Below, piece after piece: positions 52,284 to 59,378 of a stretch of DNA of 64,000 nucleotides (within the stretch, counting starts at the first letter, position 1; every line of letters starts with the position of its first letter). Made by a program: the position numbers and the translations under genes. The notes beneath the pieces were generated by a model. It was given only the letters and a program-made list of their open reading frames with translations. It was not told the DNA's origin and made no database searches. Where the stretch lies: contig NZ_JABTCG010000006.1 of the NCBI RefSeq assembly GCF_014610845.1, positions 62,001 through 126,000 on the forward strand. Reading direction: 5' to 3'. The stretch is from Maribacter arenosus. GTDB lineage: Bacteria > Bacteroidota > Bacteroidia > Flavobacteriales > Flavobacteriaceae.

Positions 52284-53531
52284 ATGGAAGTATTAAAAAT
52301 AGCAACGGCGGGAAGCGTCGATGATGGTAAAAGCACCTTGATCGGCAGAATTCTTTACGATACTAAATCGTTGACTACCGACAAGTTGGAAGCCATTGAA
52401 AAAACCAGTAAGCAAAAAGGATATGATTATCTGGACTTCTCTCTGGCTACAGATGGACTGGTTGCCGAAAGGGAGCAGGGAATCACGATCGATGTGGCCC
52501 ATATCTACTTTTCTACCCCCAACAAGAGCTATATCATAGCTGATACCCCGGGCCATGTGGAGTATACCCGGAATATGGTAACAGGGGCTTCCACTTCCCA
52601 AGCGGCAATAGTTTTGATAGATGCAAGAAAAGGGGTCATTGAACAGACCAACCGTCATTTTTTTATCAATAATTTGTTGCGGATCAAGGATGTAATCGTA
52701 GCCATAAACAAAATGGATCTAGTCGATTATTCCGAGGCAACCTATAATGCCATTAAAGCCGATTTTGAATCATTGATGGGCAAGCGGGATTATAAAGGGC
52801 AGAACATCACATTTATCCCGGTAAGTGCTCTCAAAGGGGACAATGTGGTCCATAAATCCAACAATACCCCATGGTATAAGGGAGAGGCGCTTTTGGAACA
52901 TTTAGAACATTTAGATAGAAAAGATATATTCAATACAGGTACCCCTAGATTTCCGGTACAATATGTTATTCGGCCCAAGACCGAGGAATTCCATGATTTT
53001 CGAGGCTTTGCAGGGAAAGTATATGGGGGCGAATTAAGTGTTGGTGATGAAGTCCTGGCATTACCGTCTAAAACCAAATCCAAAATAAAGGAAATCTATT
53101 TTTACGATAAAAAGTACCAAACAGCATCAAGACGCTCATCGGTTACCATTACCCTTGAGGACGAAATAAATGTGAGTAGGGGGGATATGCTGGTTAAGGT
53201 AGGGGATTTACCTAAAATCGATAAACAGTTTACAGCCACCATTTCTTGGATGGATGCCAAAACCATGAATACGGGAAATAAATATGTCTTGCAACATGGT
53301 GTGAATAAGGTCTTGGCCAAAGTAGATAACATTCATCATCGAATAAATCCTGATTATTCAGGTATCGAGGAAGATGTCGATGCCTTGAAAATCAATGATA
53401 TTGCCCAAGTATCGTTTAAATTGAACAAACCCATTTATTTTGATTCGTTCAAGGACCACCGTACCAATGGCTCTTTTATTTTAATAGATACACAATCGAA
53501 CAATACGGTAGGGGCAGGTTTTATAAACTGA
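52284..53531 (+). CDS. cysN: Sulfate adenylyltransferase subunit 1 (GTPase)
   Basis: The regulatory GTPase subunit of ATP sulfurylase. The 415-residue protein has GTPase motifs GSVDDGKSTLIGR, DTPGHVEYTRNM and NKMDLVDYS, then the EF-Tu-like beta-barrel domains. There is no fused APS kinase (CysC) domain. It is somewhat shorter than the E. coli protein (about 475), mainly at the N- and C-terminal ends. It ends the DUF2061-cysHDN unit. Confidence 0.95.
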   Translation: MEVLKIATAGSVDDGKSTLIGRILYDTKSLTTDKLEAIEKTSKQKGYDYLDFSLATDGLVAEREQGITIDVAHIYFSTPNKSYIIADTPGHVEYTRNMVTGASTSQAAIVLIDARKGVIEQTNRHFFINNLLRIKDVIVAINKMDLVDYSEATYNAIKADFESLMGKRDYKGQNITFIPVSALKGDNVVHKSNNTPWYKGEALLEHLEHLDRKDIFNTGTPRFPVQYVIRPKTEEFHDFRGFAGKVYGGELSVGDEVLALPSKTKSKIKEIYFYDKKYQTASRRSSVTITLEDEINVSRGDMLVKVGDLPKIDKQFTATISWMDAKTMNTGNKYVLQHGVNKVLAKVDNIHHRINPDYSGIEEDVDALKINDIAQVSFKLNKPIYFDSFKDHRTNGSFILIDTQSNNTVGAGFIN

Positions 53532-53589
53532 TTTGTTGGTAGTAATCCTATAATGGGCCAAAATCCATAATATAATATTGACATAATTA

Positions 53590-53606
53590 CCTATTAAAAC
53601 TATAGG
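53590..53606. promoter_or_regulatory. Cys dyad operator, copy C (sir)
   Basis: CCTATTAAAACTATAGG is a perfect inverted repeat CCTAT-N7-ATAGG. It sits 10 bp downstream of a -7-like TAATATTG (53573-53580), the same geometry as copy B, and upstream of sir. Confidence 0.7.
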
Positions 53607-53668
53607 GAAAATAGATTAATAAAGTCCGGCGTTACGTTAAAATTAGAATATTCAATTAAAGAAAAGAT

Positions 53669-55759
53669 ATGCGAAGTTTTAGAACAGAAATAGAAAATCC
53701 GATAGTAGAAAAGGATATTATAGAATTGGAGGCCAAAATCCGTCAGTTCAAGGAGGGCAAAATCGATGAGGAGAAATTCAGGAGTCTTCGTTTGGCGCGT
53801 GGTGTTTATGGGCAACGCCAATTCGGCGTACAAATGATTCGCATCAAATTACCTTATGGAAAAGTGACCACCAATCAACTTCGTAGGATTTGTGATGTTT
53901 CGGATGAATATTCTACCGGGCGTTTGCATATAACCACACGTCAGGATATACAAATACATTATGTTGATTTGGATAGAACGCCTGAGCTTTGGGCCCAATT
54001 GGAAAAGGATGAGGTAACTTTGCGTGAAGCATGTGGCAACACTATAAGGAATGTGACCGCAAGTGAAACGGCCGGAATCGATGTCGACGAACCCTTTGAC
54101 GTTTCCCCTTATGCCCATGCGCTTTTTCGGTATTTTTTGCGTAATCCTATTAGTCAGGAAATGGGTAGAAAATTCAAGGTATCCTTTTCATCCAGTGATA
54201 TCGACACCGGATTATCCTATATGCATGACCTTGGTTTTATAGCTAAAATTGAAAACGGGATTAAGGGCTTCAAGGTAATGCTCGGGGGTGGTTTAGGATC
54301 CCAACCTAGACATGCGGATGTGTTGTTCCCTTTTCTACCAACCCATAAGATAATTCCGATGATGGACGGTGTTATCCGTGTTTTCGATCGGTATGGGGAA
54401 CGTAAAAGTAGGGCAAGGGCGAGATTGAAATTTTTGCTTAAAGACATCGGCTTGGATGGATTTAAAAAATTATTGGAAGAAGAACAGAAGGCCGTTCCTA
54501 TTTCGACCTTTCCCATTGATGCCGATGCCTATCCAAAACCCACTATTTCAAGTAGCGATGTGCCCGAAGTTGAAATTGCGGACCAAATGGCCTTTGAGGC
54601 CTGGAAAGCGACCAGCTTGGTACCTCAAAAACAAGAGGGTTTTGTCGCTATAGGTATCAAAGTATTGTTGGGCGATTTTTATACCGATAAAGCCCGATTG
54701 TTGGCGGCATTGGTCGAAAAATATGCAGCTGGGGAAATACGTTTGTCCCTTCGACAGAACATCTTGATACCTTATGTACGTGAAGAATCGGTTCCATTTT
54801 TTTATAACGAACTATCCAAACTTGGGTTTGCACATATCGGGTATAACAAAGCGATTGATATAACCTCTTGCCCTGGCACGGACACCTGTAATCTCGGGAT
54901 TGCCAGTAGTACGGGGATCGCACGTGAATTGGAAAGGGTGATCAAAGCGGAATACCCACAATATATCAACAACCCGGATGTGCTTATAAAAATAAGTGGC
55001 TGCATGAATGCCTGCGGACAGCATAATATGGCCAACATAGGTTTCCAGGGAATGTCTATTAAAACCAAGAATAAACTTGTGGCCCCGGCATTACAAGTTT
55101 TATTGGGTGGAGGGAATTTAGGAAATGGCAGTGGAAAATTTGCCGATAAAGTGGTGAAGATACCCAGTAAAAGGGGGCCTGAGGCTTTGCGTTTGATTTT
55201 AGATGATTTTGAGTCAAATGGCAAAGGATCTTCCTATGTCACCTATTATGAGGAAAAGGGAGAACCCTATTTTTATGAGCTTCTAAAGCCTTTGGCCGCT
55301 GTTGACAATCTAACTCCTGACGATTTTATCGACTGGGAATCCGAGGAGAGATACCAAACGGCTATAGGTATTGGGGAGTGCGCAGGGGTAGTAATCGATC
55401 TAGTGGCGACATTGCTCTATGAAAGCGAGGAGAAAATACTTAATGCCATCTCTACCATTCATGAAGAAAAATGGGCGGCAAGTATCTACCATTCATATTC
55501 GGCAATGATAAATGCCGCAAAAGCCCTATTGACTGCTGAAAAAACAAAGACAAATACTCATTCCAGTATTATCACGGATTTTGATGAGGTTTTTATTGCA
55601 TCAAATAAAATTGAGCTAGGACAGGGTTTTGCCGATATAGTTTTACAGATCAAAAATAATGAGCCCACCCCGGAATTCGCAAAACGGTATTTAAAAGATG
55701 CCCAGGAATTCCTTGAAAGTGTTGAGACATATAGAAAAATGGATTTGATAAATGTATAG
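53669..55759 (+). CDS. Sulfite reductase with C-terminal HEPN-like domain
   Basis: A siroheme/4Fe-4S enzyme of the nitrite/sulfite reductase family, 696 residues. The first about 540 residues are the reductase, with two ferredoxin-like half domains and cluster cysteines C401/C407 (SCPGTDTC) and C445/C449 (SGCMNACGQ). The rest (about 560-696) is an alpha-helical extension resembling a HEPN domain (KWAASIYHSYSAMINAAKALLTAEKTKTNTHS), which I do not see in typical SiR. The RxxxxH RNase motif of HEPN toxins is not evident. Context (CysHDN, siroheme genes) makes sulfite the likely substrate rather than nitrite. It overlaps cobA by 8 bp and is under a cys dyad. Confidence 0.93.
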   Translation: MRSFRTEIENPIVEKDIIELEAKIRQFKEGKIDEEKFRSLRLARGVYGQRQFGVQMIRIKLPYGKVTTNQLRRICDVSDEYSTGRLHITTRQDIQIHYVDLDRTPELWAQLEKDEVTLREACGNTIRNVTASETAGIDVDEPFDVSPYAHALFRYFLRNPISQEMGRKFKVSFSSSDIDTGLSYMHDLGFIAKIENGIKGFKVMLGGGLGSQPRHADVLFPFLPTHKIIPMMDGVIRVFDRYGERKSRARARLKFLLKDIGLDGFKKLLEEEQKAVPISTFPIDADAYPKPTISSSDVPEVEIADQMAFEAWKATSLVPQKQEGFVAIGIKVLLGDFYTDKARLLAALVEKYAAGEIRLSLRQNILIPYVREESVPFFYNELSKLGFAHIGYNKAIDITSCPGTDTCNLGIASSTGIARELERVIKAEYPQYINNPDVLIKISGCMNACGQHNMANIGFQGMSIKTKNKLVAPALQVLLGGGNLGNGSGKFADKVVKIPSKRGPEALRLILDDFESNGKGSSYVTYYEEKGEPYFYELLKPLAAVDNLTPDDFIDWESEERYQTAIGIGECAGVVIDLVATLLYESEEKILNAISTIHEEKWAASIYHSYSAMINAAKALLTAEKTKTNTHSSIITDFDEVFIASNKIELGQGFADIVLQIKNNEPTPEFAKRYLKDAQEFLESVETYRKMDLINV

Positions 55760-56582
55760 AAAACCTAAATTAACCTTAGTTGGCGCCGGACCTGGTGATA
55801 TGGAATTGATTACCGTAAAGGGGGTCAAGGCTTTGGCCAATGCCGATGTAGTTCTTTATGACGCTTTGGTTGAAGATACCTTATTGGACTATGCCCCCAA
55901 TGCGGAGCACATTTTCGTAGGGAAACGTAGAGGGTGTTATGCCTATCAACAAGATCAGATCAATGAGCTGATCGTGAGTAGGGCCTTTAGTCATGGGCAT
56001 GTAGTCCGTTTAAAAGGAGGTGACCCCTTTGTGTTTGGGCGAGGTGCCGAAGAAATGGACTATGCTGCAGCCCACGGTTTGGAAGTCAACTTGGTTCCTG
56101 GTATTTCATCGGCGGTTTCCGTACCTGCTACCCAATATATTCCAGTGACGAAAAGAGGGATTGCCGAAAGTTTTTGGGTAATTACAGGCACGACCAAGGA
56201 ACATAAACTATCTAAGGATGTCCATTTGGCGGCAAAGTCAAATGCCACCGTAGTCATTCTTATGGGAATGGGAAAATTACCGGCGATTGTTGCTCTTTTT
56301 AAAAAAGAAGGAAAAGCCGAAACGGCAATAGCGATTATTGAAAATGGCACCCGGGAAAATGAAAAAGTTGGGATAGGTACCGTAGCTTCCATTGAAAAAG
56401 TAGTCAAAAAGAAGCAATTGAAAAATCCGGCCATCATCATCATTGGCGATGTGGTAAAACACCGGGAAAGGATTCTAGACCTAACCGGTCACCAAGAAAA
56501 AGGCCTGCAAGACGATGAACTGAGGATGCCCAATTTTGTTAACAAATCTATATTGACCACCAGCTTTTTTCAGGCAAGGTAG
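55752..56582 (+). CDS. cobA: Uroporphyrinogen-III C-methyltransferase
   Basis: A 276-residue SAM-dependent methyltransferase that makes precorrin-2, the precursor of siroheme. Signatures: LTLVGAGPGDMELITVKGVKAL, VRLKGGDPFVFGRGAEE and IPVTKRGIAESFWVITGT. It has a SUMT-type domain without the fused CysG dehydrogenase, which is a separate gene 95 bp downstream. Overlapping sir by 8 bp, it supplies siroheme to that enzyme. Confidence 0.95.
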   Translation: MYRKPKLTLVGAGPGDMELITVKGVKALANADVVLYDALVEDTLLDYAPNAEHIFVGKRRGCYAYQQDQINELIVSRAFSHGHVVRLKGGDPFVFGRGAEEMDYAAAHGLEVNLVPGISSAVSVPATQYIPVTKRGIAESFWVITGTTKEHKLSKDVHLAAKSNATVVILMGMGKLPAIVALFKKEGKAETAIAIIENGTRENEKVGIGTVASIEKVVKKKQLKNPAIIIIGDVVKHRERILDLTGHQEKGLQDDELRMPNFVNKSILTTSFFQAR

Positions 56583-56677
56583 TCGAAACAAAAGGAGCCT
56601 ACCCTTTCTGCAAGGGGTTGCCAACAAAGGAGGCGAGGCCACCTTATAGGTCTTAACCAATTAGTCAAATCATTAAA

Positions 56678-57277
56678 ATGACAGAGCGAAACAATCTATA
56701 TCCCATATTCTTGAAAACCTCGAATCTTCATATTTTGATTGTGGGCGGGGGTAATGTAGCCGAGGAAAAACTCACTTTTTTGACCAAATCAAGTCCCGAT
56801 GCCAATGTCGCGATCGTATCTCCTGAGTTTGCAAAAGGCACAGTGGAATTGGCGGAAAATCACAACGTTCAATTGATTACCGATGTGTACGATAAGAAGT
56901 ACCTCACAGGAATGCACATAGTGATTGCAACGACCGACAAACCCGCCGTGAACGTACAGGTATATGAGGATTGTCGGGCAATGGATAAATTGATCAATGT
57001 AGCCGATAATCCCCCATATTGTGATTTTTACATGGGAGGTATAGTAACGAAAGGTAATGTTAAGATAGCCATTTCGACTAATGGAAAATCACCGACCACG
57101 GCCAAAAGATTGCGTCAGTTTTTCGAGGAGGTCATTCCAGAGGACATAAATCAAATGGTACTCAATTTAAATTCTTACAGAAAAACATTAAAAGGAAACT
57201 TTGGCCAAAAGGTTGAAAAAATGAATGAAGTGACCCAAATGCTTTTGACAACAAAAGCAAAAATGGGTAATGAATAG
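56678..57277 (+). CDS. Precorrin-2 dehydrogenase / sirohydrochlorin ferrochelatase
   Basis: A 199-residue CysG N-terminal/Met8-type protein that oxidises precorrin-2 with NAD+ and inserts iron to complete siroheme. It starts with NLYPIFLKTSNLHILIVGGGNVAEEKLTFLTK (Rossmann motif) and has VADNPPYCDFYMGGIVTKGNVKIAISTNGKSPTTAKRLR, typical of this family. Separate from cobA, it forms with it a two-gene siroheme pathway. It is followed by a SAM-I riboswitch that begins the methionine synthase unit. Confidence 0.94.
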   Translation: MTERNNLYPIFLKTSNLHILIVGGGNVAEEKLTFLTKSSPDANVAIVSPEFAKGTVELAENHNVQLITDVYDKKYLTGMHIVIATTDKPAVNVQVYEDCRAMDKLINVADNPPYCDFYMGGIVTKGNVKIAISTNGKSPTTAKRLRQFFEEVIPEDINQMVLNLNSYRKTLKGNFGQKVEKMNEVTQMLLTTKAKMGNE

Positions 57278-57297
57278 CCCAAAACTAAGGATATTCC

Positions 57298-57328
57298 TTG
57301 TTTTAGAATAAACTGTACCGTTTATTTG
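57298..57328 (+). promoter_or_regulatory. Candidate promoter for metH unit
   Basis: TTG at 57298, a 20-bp spacer and TTTATTTG at 57321 (one mismatch to TAnnTTTG) lie 28 bp before the SAM-I aptamer. Confidence 0.45.
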
Positions 57329-57355
57329 CAGTGCGTTCATTAGTACGTTGACATA

Positions 57356-57470
57356 GTTATCAAGAAAGGCGGAGGGACTAGACCCAATGAAACCTTGGCA
57401 ACCCTTTTCCAAAAGCCATCGGGGATAAAGAAGGTGCTAAATTCTATCATGCTCAGGCATGAAAGATAAC
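57356..57470 (+). promoter_or_regulatory. SAM-I riboswitch upstream of metH
   Basis: Same class as the metY leader: GTTATC P1 strand, AAGGCGGAGGGACTAGACCC, AATGAAACCTTGGCAACC, AAGGTGCTAAATTC and a short P4 CATG-CTCAGG-CATG, closed by GATAAC at 57465. A terminator follows directly (see 57476). The 5' strand ATCAAGAAA (57359) can pair with TTTCTTGAT (57499), giving the antiterminator in absence of SAM. Confidence 0.96.
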
Positions 57471-57475
57471 CCATA

Positions 57476-57502
57476 AAAAGACAAATGTCTTTTCCTTTTT
57501 TC
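57476..57502 (+). terminator. Terminator of SAM-I expression platform
   Basis: Stem AAAAGAC-AAAT-GTCTTTT followed by CCTTTTTT. It stops transcription in high SAM before metH. Confidence 0.85.
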
Positions 57503-57519
57503 TTGATCGATTATTAATA

Positions 57520-57631
57520 GGGCGTTACCATTTAATAAAAAAATGGTCGGGCTTTTTGTTGTATCCCTAAAACAAGTTCAGGGGATGCCTCTGAAATATA
57601 GTATCCTGAGCGTAGTCAAAGGGGTTAACGC
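57520..57631 (-). repeat. Structured intergenic repeat, copy 1
   Basis: On the minus strand the element starts GCGTTA and ends GGTAACGCCC, with the shared core CATCCCCTGAACT, a TAGGGATA segment and AGCCCGACC. An extra about 35-nt segment follows the 5' GCGTTA. It is the inverted, more degenerate relative of the copy at 62073. It lies between the terminator and metH. Confidence 0.75.
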
Positions 57632-57674
57632 AAAACAATTGAACTAGTAAAGATATTTTTGCCAAACTTAATAT

Positions 57675-58679
57675 ATGAAGGACATAAAGAGCATATTAAA
57701 TACTAGGATTTTGGTCTTGGACGGGGCCATGGGTACCATGTTGCAGCGGTACAAATTTACCGAAGCCGATTTCCGCGGGGAACGGTTCAAGGATTGGACC
57801 AGTCCGTTACAGGGGAACAATGATCTTTTATCCCTGACGCAGCCGAAGGCCATTTCCACTATACACGGCAAATACTTAGAAGCTGGGGCCGATATTATCG
57901 AGACCAATACATTTTCAAGCACGACCATAGCCATGGCCGATTACCACATGGAGGAATTGGTGTATGAGTTGAATTATGAATCGGCCAGGATTGCAAGAAA
58001 AGTAGCCGATGAATTTACGGCCAAAGAACCCCATAAACCAAGGTTTGTTGCGGGTAGTATCGGACCTACGAATAAAACCGCAAGTATGTCACCAGATGTC
58101 AATGACCCGGGATTTCGAGCCGTATCTTTCGATGAATTACGGTTGGCCTATAAGCAACAGGTCGAAGCGCTGATAGATGGTGGCGTCGATATGCTGTTGG
58201 TTGAAACCATCTTTGATACCCTGAACGCCAAAGCGGCACTGTTTGCCATAGAAGAGGTCAAAGAAGAGCGGCAAAAAGATATTCCGATTATGGTTAGTGG
58301 TACCATTACCGATGCGTCTGGGCGCACCTTGTCCGGACAAACGGCAGAGGCATTTTTAATATCCATATCCCACATTCCCATTCTTTCGGTCGGTTTCAAT
58401 TGTGCCTTGGGGGCGAGCCAATTGGTGCCCCATTTAGAAGTTCTGTCCTCAAAAACCGATTTTGCGGTTTCGGCCCATCCGAATGCCGGTTTACCGAATG
58501 CTTTTGGCGAATACGATGAATCCCCAGCCCAAATGGCTGACCAGATAAAAGAGTATATGGAAAAGGGATTGGTGAATATTGTGGGCGGTTGTTGTGGTAC
58601 CACCCCGGAACATATAAAAGCTATGGCCGAATTGGTTAGGAATTATAAACCTAGAAAGTTGATGGTTGAATGTTTATAG
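57675..58679 (+). CDS. metH: Methionine synthase N-terminal half (homocysteine methyltransferase domain)
   Basis: A 334-residue homocysteine S-methyltransferase domain: [42 protein letters not shown] and the zinc cysteines C243 (GFNCALG) and C306/C307 ([10 protein letters not shown]). This is the N-terminal domain of cobalamin-dependent MetH; the folate, B12 and activation domains are in a separate gene at 59379. Splitting of MetH is known in Bacteroidota. The last residues (MVECL) overlap an inverted-repeat cassette that seems to have been inserted at the 3' end (see findings). It is SAM-I controlled. Confidence 0.94.
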   Translation: MKDIKSILNTRILVLDGAMGTMLQRYKFTEADFRGERFKDWTSPLQGNNDLLSLTQPKAISTIHGKYLEAGADIIETNTFSSTTIAMADYHMEELVYELNYESARIARKVADEFTAKEPHKPRFVAGSIGPTNKTASMSPDVNDPGFRAVSFDELRLAYKQQVEALIDGGVDMLLVETIFDTLNAKAALFAIEEVKEERQKDIPIMVSGTITDASGRTLSGQTAEAFLISISHIPILSVGFNCALGASQLVPHLEVLSSKTDFAVSAHPNAGLPNAFGEYDESPAQMADQIKEYMEKGLVNIVGGCCGTTPEHIKAMAELVRNYKPRKLMVECL

Positions 58680-59083
58680 TTGATTGATATGGAGTATATT
58701 GAATTGGAAGTGTGGAAAGAATCCAGAGTACTGGTAAATATACTTTATAAAATTACAGGGAAATTTCCCCAAGAAGAAATGTATAGTTTAACGAACCAAA
58801 TGAGGAGGTCTGCAATTTCAATACCCTCTAACATTGCAGAAGGATGCGGGCGAAGAACATCAACTGATTTACTACAATTTTTGCACATTGCTAGGGGTTC
58901 TTTATATGAGTTGGAAACACAAATATATTTGGCCTTAGATCAAGAATATTTAAATAATGAAAGTTTTGAAAACCTACAAGAACAGATAGTAATTTGTAAA
59001 AAATTGCTCAATGGATTTATCAATTATTAAAAAAACAATACTCGATGATAAATTATCAATCCAACATACCATCAACCATCAAC
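58658..59083. mobile_element. Inverted-repeat-flanked four-helix-bundle cassette
   Basis: The left end GTTGATGGTTG (58658) plus GATTGATA (58682) is matched by the right end TATCAATC (59054) plus CAACCATCAAC (59073): 11-bp and 8-bp perfect arms with spacers of 13 and 11. Between the arms is only the four-helix-bundle gene. The left arm runs into the 3' end of the first metH gene. The arrangement recalls IVS elements of 23S rRNA genes, which also carry this protein between paired arms. Mobility is inference. Confidence 0.6.
58689..59030 (+). CDS. Four-helix-bundle (S23/IVS-type) protein
   Basis: A 113-residue four-helix-bundle protein of the S23/TIGR02436 family: MEYIELEVWKESRVLV, NQMRRSAISIPSNIAEGCGRRTS, FLHIARGSLYELETQI. 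This family is known from intervening sequences in 23S rRNA genes and from diversity-generating systems; its biochemical role is unclear. The start ATG 58689 is within the left inverted-repeat arm; a TTG 9 bp upstream is less likely. It interrupts the two halves of methionine synthase and has no evident metabolic link. Confidence 0.92.
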   Translation: MEYIELEVWKESRVLVNILYKITGKFPQEEMYSLTNQMRRSAISIPSNIAEGCGRRTSTDLLQFLHIARGSLYELETQIYLALDQEYLNNESFENLQEQIVICKKLLNGFINY

Positions 59084-59096
59084 GAGAACTAGAGGA

Positions 59097-59378
59097 ATGG
59101 TCTTAGAAGTAGCTATATTGAATATTAAGGAAGGATTATCAAAGGAGTTTGAGCAAAGTATTGCCCACGCTTCCTCCATCATTGTTTCAATTAAGGGATA
59201 TCTGTCCCATCAATTGAAAAAGTGTATCGAAGTAGAATCCCAGTACATCCGTTTAGTCAATTGGGAAACCTTGGAAGATCATGAAATAAGATTTAGAAAT
59301 TCACCTGAGTATCAAAATTGGAAAAAATTGTTACATCATTTCTACGAACCTTTTCCTGAAGTATTTCATTACAAATAA
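59097..59378 (+). CDS. Antibiotic-biosynthesis-monooxygenase-like (ABM) protein
   Basis: A 93-residue ferredoxin-like ABM domain protein: VLEVAILNIKEGLSKEFEQSIAHASSIIVSIKGYLSHQLKK and LVNWETLEDHEIRFRNSPEYQNWKKLLHHFYEPFPEVFHY. Small ABM proteins may oxidise substrates or act as heme or quinone-binding proteins; the substrate is unknown. It ends exactly at the start of the second metH gene, so it is part of the metH operon. Whether it belonged to this operon before the cassette insertion is not clear from this window. Confidence 0.85.
   Translation: MVLEVAILNIKEGLSKEFEQSIAHASSIIVSIKGYLSHQLKKCIEVESQYIRLVNWETLEDHEIRFRNSPEYQNWKKLLHHFYEPFPEVFHYK

Noticed and set aside
56583-56677. Another riboswitch between cobA and the precorrin-2 dehydrogenase gene
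   Set aside because: The segment has GGGGTTGCC and GGAGGCGAGGCC pieces but no SAM-I or cobalamin core could be completed.
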